Part shown: piece after piece, positions 14,245 through 21,308 of the stretch
How the letters are laid out: every line of letters begins with the position of its first letter
Position numbering within the stretch: position 1 is the first letter of the stretch
Assembly (NCBI GenBank): GCA_023433265.1
Contig: JAEZDR010000009.1
Span: 1 to 23,098 of the forward strand
Direction of reading: 5' to 3'
DNA length: 23,098 nucleotides
Source of the DNA: Bacteroidota bacterium
GTDB lineage: Bacteria; Bacteroidota; Bacteroidia; Chitinophagales; Chitinophagaceae
Position numbers and translations under genes: made by a program
The notes under the pieces: model-generated
The model's database searches: none
What the model was told of the DNA's origin: nothing
The model's input: only the letters and a program-made list of their open reading frames with translations

Positions 14245-16755
14245 TTATTTGGTGAAAAAAACCGCGTTTGTAAAGAGTAGTTTGCCACTTTGCCAAAAGC
14301 CTCTAAACAAGGGGTCATCAACAAAGAAAATAATCGAACCCCTGCCTTCTTCTATCTCGCCGATTAACGTACCATCCTTTAAACGGCTTTTTTGACCTGC
14401 GCCCACGAATCCGGCGGTATGGTTATCTTTTTTAATGTAACCAACATTCCAACCTGTTTTGAGGAAGGAAAACACAGTTGCTCCGGGTTTTAGGGTGTAG
14501 TAATAATCTGGGAAGCCAAATGCCAGCGGATGTGAGTTATCGAGATGCAGGCGATAAATAGCGCCGGAGATATCGTTGGAAACAGCAGTTCTTTGCCTGT
14601 CGGCATACTTACGCAGTCTGCCGTAATCGGCCGAATCGTCTTTGCCCTTCTCACCCTCTTTTTCTGCAGGAGGAGGGGCTAAAGCTGTTGTTATATTGTT
14701 GAGCTGGGATGCAGCTCCCTGCAGAGCAATCAAACGCCCGCCGCCTCGTAAAAACTCCTGAATTCTTGCCGCCTGAGACTTTTGGGCTAGGAATTCATAC
14801 TGCCCATGTGGCAGAATGATAACGTCGTAGCTCGTCAAATCAACCAGCCCAAAATCGTCAATATCTATTTGGGTTAATGGGTAGTTTAGTTCCCAATCGA
14901 AATAATGCCAGATTTCACCTGCTGCAGTAGCCGATACTGTTGTCCCGGTAAACATTGCAACCCGCGGTTGCTTTAGCAATTTGACGTCAGGAGAGCCAAC
15001 ATCAACACCCTTCTCTATAAATCCTGAAGGCAATACGCCGAAGTTAGCGCCAAGGGAGTCTACGGCCGCCTGAAGTACCTGTATTACGTTTTGCCTTTGA
15101 TTGTTTAAAATGATAAGCGCACCTGGCTGGTAGGACTCACCACCCACAGTTATTTCGCGCCCTACTGATCGTATTTTCAGTCCTTTCTGCAACAAAAAGG
15201 ATAAGACTCTTGCATCTGCTACCGAATTCCATTGCATTAAGTATCCATAAGCGCTTCGGTCCAACACCGCAGGTTGCCGTAAAGGGGGTGTGGAAGGTGC
15301 TACCTTTTCTTTCACTGCATAAGCTTTTATGCCATGTGCGTAGGGCAATGACCATGCTGTTACATCGTATGTAAGTGAATCGGACAGTTTTGCTTCAGGC
15401 TCTAAAAGCACGCTGGCAAGCACACTTTTGTTTTGTTGACCATCCACCACGAGCGTGTATCGTTCTGTTGTTATCGTTTCCTCTTTGCCAGTGAAGTAAT
15501 TGAAGCCTTTGCCCTTGACAGGACCTGAAAAGTGATACTCAATGCCATTGTTTTTTAATAGCGCTGCAACATCGCTTATTCTTCCCTGTGATGCACTTGT
15601 GAGTATATAGGTTTTGAAGATGCTATTTATACCGGACCTGCTGTCCTCGTAAAACTTTGCAAACTCCCGGATAGTTTGTTCTGCCTGTGCCGATGCTACT
15701 TCAATAGTTGAAAGCGCCGTTGTGTGATGGTGTGCAACCCTGTCTGTCAATGTAAGGGTGTCTTTTACTGCAGTAATCACCCCAAGCCCTGCCCTGCTAT
15801 GGCCCGCTTGTTCGTAAGTCATTCCCACAGCTCCTGTATAGGTAGGATAAGTGTCACCATAGCCTGGATAAAACAAGTCGAATTGTTCCCGGGTAAAATA
15901 CAACCAGTTATTTTTATCAAAGTAAGCTGCATGGTTTTTTCCGATTAAAGTCTGCAACTGGCGCTGCCAGCCGGTGATAACCTTATGGAAGGGTTCAGCA
16001 GCCGGTGCGAAATAATAAGGATCGTCATAAAACTGCTCATGGTAATCTACGTGAATATGCGGCATCCATTGGTTGTATAATTTGATGCGCTGCCTTGTTT
16101 CTATTTGCGTTTGCCATGCCCAATCTCTATTTAAATCGAAATTGTAGTGATTAGTTCTTCCCTGGGGCCAGGGTTCAGCATGTTCCCTTGATGCCGGGTC
16201 TATGTTAGCTTTACGCCCTTTAGTGCTGTTATACCAGTTTACATATCGATCCCTTCCGTCCGGGTTTAAGCAAGGATCAATTACCACAAGCGTATTCTGC
16301 AACCATTTCTCTACATCTCTACTCTTACCTTCAGCAAGGACGGCTGCAGTTAGCATGGCCGCTTCTGACGAAGAGGGCTCATTGCCATGAACATTATAAC
16401 TAAGCCAAACAATTGTAACATTAGTGGATGATCGTTTACCGTTTACAAGTTCCAGGTTAGCCTGCCTGATTTGCTCTATCCTGGAAATATTTGCAGGCGA
16501 AGAAATGTACGCAACCATTAAAGGCCTGCCTTCGTAAGTAGTACCGTAGCTTTCCAACTTTACGCGCTGGGAATTTTCAGCAGCCAACTGCTGAAAAAAG
16601 CCTGTTATTTTATGATGAGGAGTGAAAGCGTCCCCTATGTTATACCCTAAACTGTTGGTTATGACGGAAGGCGTAGAATACGTAGACGACGGTAATTGCT
16701 GAGCGCCGGCATCATATGCGGTAAGGAGAAGCAGCGCCATCAAAAGTTTCTTCAT
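14245..16755 (-). CDS. Secreted M14-family zinc carboxypeptidase
   Basis: An 836-residue exported protein. The signal peptide covers about 1-18 (ends in AGAQ). The M14 domain (about 35-340) has the zinc ligands His123 and Glu126 in NVHGNEP, a third His239 in VDYHEQF, the substrate region LNPDGRDRY, and a catalytic Glu315 in TYEQAGH. A long C-terminal part follows; about 590-700 includes VIILPHGQYEFL and FLRGGGRLIALQGA, which resembles a glutamine-amidotransferase/DJ-1-like fold without a clear nucleophile. This arrangement is known in large Bacteroidota M14 proteins. Start: ATG at 16755 gives MKKLLMALL; a TTG at 16764 adds three residues only. It probably digests peptides in the periplasm or outside, and may be co-transcribed with the downstream kinase. 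Confidence 0.9.
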   Translation of the reverse strand: MKKLLMALLLLTAYDAGAQQLPSSTYSTPSVITNSLGYNIGDAFTPHHKITGFFQQLAAENSQRVKLESYGTTYEGRPLMVAYISSPANISRIEQIRQANLELVNGKRSSTNVTIVWLSYNVHGNEPSSSEAAMLTAAVLAEGKSRDVEKWLQNTLVVIDPCLNPDGRDRYVNWYNSTKGRKANIDPASREHAEPWPQGRTNHYNFDLNRDWAWQTQIETRQRIKLYNQWMPHIHVDYHEQFYDDPYYFAPAAEPFHKVITGWQRQLQTLIGKNHAAYFDKNNWLYFTREQFDLFYPGYGDTYPTYTGAVGMTYEQAGHSRAGLGVITAVKDTLTLTDRVAHHHTTALSTIEVASAQAEQTIREFAKFYEDSRSGINSIFKTYILTSASQGRISDVAALLKNNGIEYHFSGPVKGKGFNYFTGKEETITTERYTLVVDGQQNKSVLASVLLEPEAKLSDSLTYDVTAWSLPYAHGIKAYAVKEKVAPSTPPLRQPAVLDRSAYGYLMQWNSVADARVLSFLLQKGLKIRSVGREITVGGESYQPGALIILNNQRQNVIQVLQAAVDSLGANFGVLPSGFIEKGVDVGSPDVKLLKQPRVAMFTGTTVSATAAGEIWHYFDWELNYPLTQIDIDDFGLVDLTSYDVIILPHGQYEFLAQKSQAARIQEFLRGGGRLIALQGAASQLNNITTALAPPPAEKEGEKGKDDSADYGRLRKYADRQRTAVSNDISGAIYRLHLDNSHPLAFGFPDYYYTLKPGATVFSFLKTGWNVGYIKKDNHTAGFVGAGQKSRLKDGTLIGEIEEGRGSIIFFVDDPLFRGFWQSGKLLFTNAVFFTK

Positions 16756-16761
16756 GTGTTG

Positions 16762-16769
16762 CAAATGGA
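16762..16769 (-). promoter_or_regulatory. Possible -7 element of the M14 peptidase gene
   Basis: TCCATTTG on the minus strand, one mismatch from TAnnTTTG, ending 6 nt before the ATG at 16755. This supports ATG 16755 over the upstream TTG and predicts a very short leader. Confidence 0.35.
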
Positions 16770-16818
16770 AAGCGCAATTTCAGTTGTTTCTGCTAAATAT
16801 CCCAACAATTGCATGTAT

Positions 16819-16851
16819 AAAAAAAACAAAACGTGTTAATTACAACACGTT
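16819..16851 (-). terminator. Terminator of the small membrane protein gene
   Basis: An 8-bp stem (AACGTGTT at 16830-16837 with AACACGTT at 16844-16851), a 6-nt loop, and on the minus strand a T-rich run (TTTTGTTTTTTTTAT; plus-strand A run 16819-16830). It lies 35 bp beyond the stop codon of the gene at 16886-17161 and before the M14 peptidase start. Confidence 0.85.
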
Positions 16852-16885
16852 CTGCTATTTTATTTGACTGGTCTGTTTTAAGAGA

Positions 16886-17161
16886 TTAGCTTCTGCCATC
16901 GTGACCTTCCAGCTTGACAACCTTGTTATACAAGCCCATCAACAAGATGTTAGTAGGCCAGTGGCCAATAAAGTTACTTAGCTTCTGCCTCCCCATTAAC
17001 TGCAACGCAAAAGAAACGCCCATTAACCCAATACCAACCCATAGGAAAGCATCAGACGGCAATTTTGCTGTTTGGTCTTCGATAGACCTTGCTACCGGAC
17101 CTTCACGATGCGATGGGTTCATATTCTTTGTCCTCGTATTCTCTCTCTGTAATGTTTCCAT
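16886..17161 (-). CDS. Small membrane protein of unknown function
   Basis: A 91-residue protein starting at ATG 17161 (METLQREN). The first 45 residues are polar and charged. One strongly hydrophobic helix is at about 48-64 (FLWVGIGLMGVSFALQL) and a second, weaker one at about 72-88 (FIGHWPTNILLMGLYNKVV). An in-frame TTG at 17194 would add 11 residues with no support. It has its own terminator, and 152 bp separate its start from the divergent gene at 17314. I do not recognise a named family; the shape suggests an inner-membrane protein with a cytosolic N-terminal tail. Confidence 0.75.
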   Translation of the reverse strand: METLQRENTRTKNMNPSHREGPVARSIEDQTAKLPSDAFLWVGIGLMGVSFALQLMGRQKLSNFIGHWPTNILLMGLYNKVVKLEGHDGRS

Positions 17162-17301
17162 ACTGTTTCGTTTTACTGGATAACTAAAATTCAACTATCC
17201 TGCCATGAGCTGGGTTTATACTTAATGTTTTGTTATTGAGGAATAGCTATAATTTCCGCGCGGCAAGGCTTCCGAGGGTTTTAGATTTAAAGCCGATGCA
17301 T

Positions 17302-17309
17302 TATTTTCG
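17302..17309 (+). promoter_or_regulatory. Possible -7 element of the ABC-ATPase-like gene
   Basis: TATTTTCG, one mismatch from TAnnTTTG, ending 4 nt before the ATG at 17314. It favours this ATG over the in-frame ATG at 17296 and the TTG at 17230, both of which would lie upstream of the transcript start. Confidence 0.4.
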
Positions 17310-17313
17310 GGCT

Positions 17314-17829
17314 ATGAACCTGGACTACACCGAACATATTCCTGAAAATTTTGCACAGGATTCCAAAGTATGGGTATACCAAAGCAATAGGGTATTAACA
17401 ATTCCTGAGGCCTTAGAGGCAGAGGAAATGTTTAAAACCTTCCTTGGAAGCTGGAATGCACATGGTGCATCTGTGAAAGGGTACGTAAACTTACTTTTTG
17501 GCCAGTTTATCATTGTAATGGCTGATGAAACTACCACAACCGTCAGCGGCTGCAGTACGGATAGCTCTGTGAGAATGATAAAAGAATTAGAACACCGGTT
17601 TCACATCCAATTATTCAACCGGCAATTGTTGGCCTTCGTCATCAAAGACAAGATCCAGATGCTTCCTTTAAACCAGGTAGAATATGCAATTGAAAATGGC
17701 TTCCTTTCAGCGGAAACCCTTTTCTTCAATAACATGGTAGCGACTAAAAAAGAGTTATTGGAAAATTGGATTGTACCCATTAGTCGGAGCTGGTTAGCGC
17801 AACGCCTGGAATTGAGTTCTGAGCGTTAA
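17314..17829 (+). CDS. Conserved Bacteroidota protein ('ABC transporter ATPase')
   Basis: A 171-residue soluble protein. It matches, from memory, a family found widely in Bacteroidota and often labelled 'ABC transporter ATPase'. No Walker A, Walker B or ABC signature is present, so that label is not supported by the sequence. Recognisable blocks are IPENFAQDSKVWVYQSNR (9-26), VKGYVNLLFGQFIIVMADE (54-72), the likely functional SGCSTDSSVRMIKELE (78-93) and FVIKDKIQMLPL (108-119). The Cys-Ser-Thr-Asp-Ser-Ser motif deserves attention as a possible active or binding site. Start chosen at ATG 17314 because a -7-like element ends 4 nt before it. Its TAA shares TTAA with the stop codon of the convergent lipoprotein gene. 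Function is unknown. Confidence 0.85.
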   Translation: MNLDYTEHIPENFAQDSKVWVYQSNRVLTIPEALEAEEMFKTFLGSWNAHGASVKGYVNLLFGQFIIVMADETTTTVSGCSTDSSVRMIKELEHRFHIQLFNRQLLAFVIKDKIQMLPLNQVEYAIENGFLSAETLFFNNMVATKKELLENWIVPISRSWLAQRLELSSER

Positions 17830-18281
17830 TCCACGCTTAAACCTTTCACCCTCACCCTACGCCAACGTTGAAGTAAATCGGTGCCGGCAGCGGTTTTACC
17901 AACCAACCTTATTTCGTCAGTATCTATCACTTCAATGGTTGCAACGTTGTAGACGAGGCTATCGTTGCAGGCCGTTGTAAGCGCATTGGTTACGTAGGCA
18001 CCCGGCTCTACGTATTGAATGTTTTGCCAAAGGGCAGGATTTCCCTCAATACAGTAGCTGTTGTTTGAAATCGACACAAGGTTAGCCCTCCCGGCATCCT
18101 GATCTACTGTAACAATAGAACCATTTAATGCAGAACCTTCGCTTGTAAAAGTAAGCTGCCATTTACCGTTGAATGAAAACGCGATGTCGGGGTTTGCCTT
18201 TTGGGATGGTAAATCATTAACACCACACGCTGTTACCAGGCTCAAAAGAGCTATAGCTGTAAATTGAAAAGCCTTTTTCAT
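17826..18281 (-). CDS. Small lipoprotein of unknown function
   Basis: A 151-residue protein with a lipoprotein signal ending at Cys19 (VTAC). The mature part looks like a small beta-rich domain: FNGKWQLTFTSEGSAL (37-52) followed by alternating hydrophobic strands and two further Cys residues (Cys77 and Cys99 approximately) that could form a disulfide in the periplasm. This resembles the lipocalin-like proteins common in Bacteroidota, but I cannot name a family. It ends in a TTAA shared with the convergent gene's stop codon, and its ATG lies only 36 bp from the divergent rlmH start, so the two promoters must overlap or be very compact. Confidence 0.75.
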   Translation of the reverse strand: MKKAFQFTAIALLSLVTACGVNDLPSQKANPDIAFSFNGKWQLTFTSEGSALNGSIVTVDQDAGRANLVSISNNSYCIEGNPALWQNIQYVEPGAYVTNALTTACNDSLVYNVATIEVIDTDEIRLVGKTAAGTDLLQRWRRVRVKGLSVD

Positions 18282-18300
18282 ACTGAATATAGAATTCAGT
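18282..18300. promoter_or_regulatory. Inverted repeat between lipoprotein gene and rlmH
   Basis: ACTGAAT (18282-18288) and its exact complement ATTCAGT (18294-18300), separated by 5 bp. It occupies half of the 36-bp space between two divergent start codons, directly touching the lipoprotein ATG. It could be an operator or a chance dyad in AT-rich DNA. Confidence 0.35.
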
Positions 18301-18317
18301 AATTATGCCATTTAGAC

Positions 18318-18791
18318 ATGAAGCTACAGTTTTGGAGTATTGGTAAAGCACATGATAGCCAATTGAAGGATGCTATAAACGATTTTACACAAAGAATCGG
18401 AAGGTATATACAGGTGGAGTGGAAGACCATTCCTCCTCCTAAGAACGCGGCTGCGCTTACCGAACAGGCCTTGAAAAAAGCTGAAGGAGAAACTATCCTA
18501 TCACTGATGGGGAAAGATGACTGGCTAGTGCTCCTTGACGAAACCGGAAGGCAATTAACATCTCCCCAACTAGCTCATTTGTTGGAACAGCGGGCACTTG
18601 ACAGTACAAAAATGGTAGTATTTCTAATCGGTGGTGCATTTGGTGTGGATGAAGCGGTAAAAAAACGCGCTAACTTTTGCTGGTCGCTTTCTCCACTTGT
18701 GTTTCCCCACATGATTGCCAGGCTCCTTCTCGCCGAGCAAGTATACCGGGCTTACACTATTCTTAACAACGAGAAATACCATCACATATAA
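18318..18791 (+). CDS. rlmH: 23S rRNA pseudouridine-1915 N3-methyltransferase
   Basis: RlmH is a SPOUT-class enzyme that uses S-adenosylmethionine to methylate pseudouridine 1915 in helix 69 of 23S rRNA on the assembled ribosome. The 157-residue length is exactly that of the family. Signatures are the start MKLQFWSIGK, LLDETGRQLTSPQLA (72-86), the SAM-binding knot loop FLIGGAFGVDE (102-112) and the C-terminal LLLAEQVYRAYTILNNEKYHH, given here by position 136-156. The ATG at 18318 is the standard start. It is followed 39 bp later by the rhomboid gene on the same strand, which has its own -7-like element. Confidence 0.97.
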   Translation: MKLQFWSIGKAHDSQLKDAINDFTQRIGRYIQVEWKTIPPPKNAAALTEQALKKAEGETILSLMGKDDWLVLLDETGRQLTSPQLAHLLEQRALDSTKMVVFLIGGAFGVDEAVKKRANFCWSLSPLVFPHMIARLLLAEQVYRAYTILNNEKYHHI

Positions 18792-18820
18792 GCTTGCCTT
18801 AGTTTTGACACCTTACACTA

Positions 18821-18828
18821 TAACTTTA
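18821..18828 (+). promoter_or_regulatory. Possible -7 element of the rhomboid gene
   Basis: TAACTTTA, one mismatch (final A for G) from TAnnTTTG, ending 2 nt before the ATG at 18831. If active, the rhomboid mRNA would be leaderless. Confidence 0.35.
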
Positions 18829-18830
18829 GT

Positions 18831-19442
18831 ATGTCGCTTACAATAACTATCATCGTCATTACAATCGGCCTTTCTCTTCTTGCGTTTAATAATGCAAAGA
18901 TGATGAACGACCTGATCTTCCACCCGTACTCAGTAGTAAGGCAAAACCAATACTATAGGTTTCTCACATCAGGTTTTCTTCACGCTGATTTCGCACACCT
19001 TGCTTTTAATATGTTTACCCTCTACTTTTTCGGAAGAGTTTGGGAGCAGGTTTATATAGGATTCATGGACGTTCCACGGTATATGTATCTTGTACTTTAT
19101 ATTGCAGCAATGGTGGTGGCAGATATACCATCCTACCTTCGGCACAAAGACGATTACAATTACAGGAGCCTTGGAGCGAGCGGGGCAGTATCGGCAGTAG
19201 TTTTCTCCATGATATTGTATAGTCCCTGGAGTACACTCTATGTATTCTTTTTACCAATGCCTGCTATTGTGTATGCATTGCTGTTCCTGGGGTATTCCAT
19301 TTACATGGACAAGAAAGGCGGCGACAGAATTAACCACGGTGCGCATTTGTGGGGCGCTATTTTTGCACTTGTCTTTACTGTGGCAATTAAACCAGGGATT
19401 GTGCAGATATTCTTACATCAATTGCTGAACCCTAATTTCTAG
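18831..19442 (+). CDS. Rhomboid-family intramembrane serine protease
   Basis: A 203-residue multi-pass membrane protease. Family features seen: HADFAHLAFNM (51-61), the catalytic Ser117 in GASGAVSAV (115-123), and the partner His172 in NHGAHLWGA (168-176), giving the Ser-His dyad. Six hydrophobic segments fit the basic bacterial rhomboid core. Rhomboids cut single-pass membrane proteins inside the bilayer; its substrate here is unknown. The last 30 bp overlap, on opposite strands, the 3' end of tilS. It follows rlmH by 39 bp. Confidence 0.95.
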   Translation: MSLTITIIVITIGLSLLAFNNAKMMNDLIFHPYSVVRQNQYYRFLTSGFLHADFAHLAFNMFTLYFFGRVWEQVYIGFMDVPRYMYLVLYIAAMVVADIPSYLRHKDDYNYRSLGASGAVSAVVFSMILYSPWSTLYVFFLPMPAIVYALLFLGYSIYMDKKGGDRINHGAHLWGAIFALVFTVAIKPGIVQIFLHQLLNPNF

Positions 19443-20783
19443 TTTTAATACCCTGCTGGTTGCTTTGGTTACTTTGAAGCGGTCGTCAATGCGGCGGCCT
19501 AGAACCCAAACTATTTTTTTGCCCGACTCAAGTACCCAAACCGATTCCTTTTCGGTAAGGGAAAGTTTGTTGTCAATAAAGAAGCGCGAAAGTTTCTTTT
19601 TCTTTGGCATGCCGAGAGGATAAAAATAATCTCCTTCCCGGTATTTGCGCAACAATAGGGGGTACTGTATTTTGTCAGCATCTATAAATGCCGTTTGCTC
19701 GTGACCAAACCTGACCTTTTCCAGCGGAACTTCCTCAATAGTCAATTTCCCTCCACGGAAATTAACCAGCCCTTCTTCCCTTTCCAAAAGGATGTGCCCT
19801 TCCTCATTGTGCACCAAAGGAGATATTATTAACCAATTACGATTACGAAACACCCGGTGAGACGCCGATTGCACATATTTTCCTGAGCTTGCCCTAAGCA
19901 AATGGAGCAGATCCGGCAACTGTGAAGCGGTAAACCCATACTCAGCTACTATTTCAAAAAGCAAAGCAGAGGGAGACACCTGTTTTTGCAACTTCAGTAC
20001 CGGAATATGAATTTCACCATTTCTGTATTCGCAAATGCGCCTTTTCCCATCCTCTATTGCATTATCGTATACCAGTGCTACCTGCCTCCACCTTTCAATA
20101 TTATGCAAGATGTTGCTTGCAGATTCCGGGTATACGTTGTTTATCATGGGTAATACCTGCAAGCGAAAAAAGTTACGGCTGTATTTATCCGAAGCATTAG
20201 AAGAATCCTCGCGCCAATTTAATCCGTTCTCTTTAGCGTAGTTTAGTAATTCTTCTCTTCTTGCAAACAACAAGGGCCTAATCAACTTATCCTGCCTCGG
20301 TAGCATGCCCCGCAGCCCCGCAATGCCTGTACCCCTGAAAATGTTCATCAGAACAGTTTCAATATTATCATCGGCATGGTGGGCTGTAGCCAGCCAGTAG
20401 CTTTTTTCTTTTCCATGCAAATGGGGAAGTTCATGGTTAACAAGGTGATTGAACCACTCGTATCTTAAGTTCCTCGCAGCAACCTGGATTGATTGTTTCC
20501 CGCTGGTTGCAGCTGAAACAGTGTCAAAATGCTTAACAAGCACCGGTACATTGTATGAAGCCGCAAGTTGTTTCACAAACGCTTCGTCGCTGAAACTTTC
20601 CTCTCCCCTGAGGTTGAAATTGCAATGAGCAACAGAACAGGCAAACCCCATTTTTATCAACAAGTGCAGGAGCACACAGCTATCTAGGCCTCCACTTACT
20701 GCTACCAGCAGATGTGACTGGTTAGGGTGAATGAAAGGATAGTTAAGCCTCCACTGTTTAATAAACTGCTCTTGAAGATGCAT
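19413..20783 (-). CDS. tilS: tRNA(Ile)-lysidine synthase
   Basis: TilS uses ATP to attach lysine to C34 of the tRNA-Ile with anticodon CAU, changing both its decoding and charging to isoleucine; it is normally essential. The 456-residue protein has the N-type PP-loop SGGLDS (30-35), followed by further family blocks such as HCNFNLRGEES, ATAHHADDNIETVLMN and GTGIAGLRGM, and a C-terminal TilS substrate-binding domain with KKKKLSRFFIDNK. Start: ATG at 20783, 6 nt after a -7-like element; a TTG at 20804 adds seven residues and lies before that element. It lies 24 bp after rfaE2 on the same strand and its 3' end overlaps the rhomboid gene. Confidence 0.96.
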   Translation of the reverse strand: MHLQEQFIKQWRLNYPFIHPNQSHLLVAVSGGLDSCVLLHLLIKMGFACSVAHCNFNLRGEESFSDEAFVKQLAASYNVPVLVKHFDTVSAATSGKQSIQVAARNLRYEWFNHLVNHELPHLHGKEKSYWLATAHHADDNIETVLMNIFRGTGIAGLRGMLPRQDKLIRPLLFARREELLNYAKENGLNWREDSSNASDKYSRNFFRLQVLPMINNVYPESASNILHNIERWRQVALVYDNAIEDGKRRICEYRNGEIHIPVLKLQKQVSPSALLFEIVAEYGFTASQLPDLLHLLRASSGKYVQSASHRVFRNRNWLIISPLVHNEEGHILLEREEGLVNFRGGKLTIEEVPLEKVRFGHEQTAFIDADKIQYPLLLRKYREGDYFYPLGMPKKKKLSRFFIDNKLSLTEKESVWVLESGKKIVWVLGRRIDDRFKVTKATSRVLKLEIRVQQLM

Positions 20784-20789
20784 GGATTG

Positions 20790-20797
20790 TAAAGATA
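20790..20797 (-). promoter_or_regulatory. Possible internal -7 element of tilS
   Basis: TATCTTTA on the minus strand, one mismatch from TAnnTTTG, ending 6 nt before the chosen tilS ATG. It would let the essential tilS be expressed separately from the rfaE2 operon. Confidence 0.4.
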
Positions 20798-20807
20798 ACC
20801 GCAAAAC

Positions 20808-21308
20808 TTACCCGCCTGTTCCCTGGCGCATGCGTTGGATAATATTGGTGGTAGACAAGCCTTCTATAAGCGGATTAATAACAACTCTTCCTCCCTTGTC
20901 CATTACCTCCTTTGCGCCAACAACCGTTTCAATGGTATAATCCCCACCCTTTACTAATACGTCTGGTAACATGGATTCAATAAGTTGCTTCGGTGTATCA
21001 TCACTAAATAAGACCACAGCATCCACCATCATCAATGAAGCTAAGACAAGCGCTCTGCTGTTTTCGTTGTTAATGGGCCTTTCCTCACCTTTCAACCGTT
21101 TTACACTCTCATCCGCATTCAGCCCTACTACCAGATAATCTGCTTCCTTAGCAGCCTGGCAAAGAGAGAAAATATGTCCTTCGTGAAGTATATCGAATAC
21201 GCCATTTGTGAAACTTATCGTCCTACCCAACAAACGCCAGGCAGCAACTTGCCGATCTAGCGCTGGTAATGAAAAAATCTTATTGGCTACTGCATGAATA
21301 TTTTTCAT
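20808..21308 (-). CDS. rfaE2: Heptose-1-phosphate adenylyltransferase, stand-alone
   Basis: A 166-residue nucleotidyltransferase that makes ADP-D-glycero-D-manno-heptose from heptose 1-phosphate, a step toward the LPS inner core. It matches the C-terminal half of E. coli HldE; the N-terminal kinase half is absent, as in organisms with separate RfaE1 and RfaE2. Signatures are FTNGVFDILHEGH (33-45, the HxGH nucleotide-binding site), GLNADESVKRLKG (62-74), RPINNENSRA (77-86), VKGGDYT and GLSTTNII (150-157). Start: ATG at 21308 overlaps the TGA of the upstream membrane protein gene (ATGA), which implies translational coupling; a TTG at 21395 would read deep into that gene. Confidence 0.93.
   Translation of the reverse strand: MKNIHAVANKIFSLPALDRQVAAWRLLGRTISFTNGVFDILHEGHIFSLCQAAKEADYLVVGLNADESVKRLKGEERPINNENSRALVLASLMMVDAVVLFSDDTPKQLIESMLPDVLVKGGDYTIETVVGAKEVMDKGGRVVINPLIEGLSTTNIIQRMRQGTGG

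Noticed and set aside
14196..14324. N-terminal extension of the histidine kinase inside the M14 gene
   Set aside because: It needs an 80-nt same-strand overlap with a well-supported gene and adds no domain.
17230..17313. N-terminal extension of the ABC-ATPase-like protein from a TTG
   Set aside because: The 28 extra residues are atypical and would lie upstream of the -7-like element at 17302-17309.
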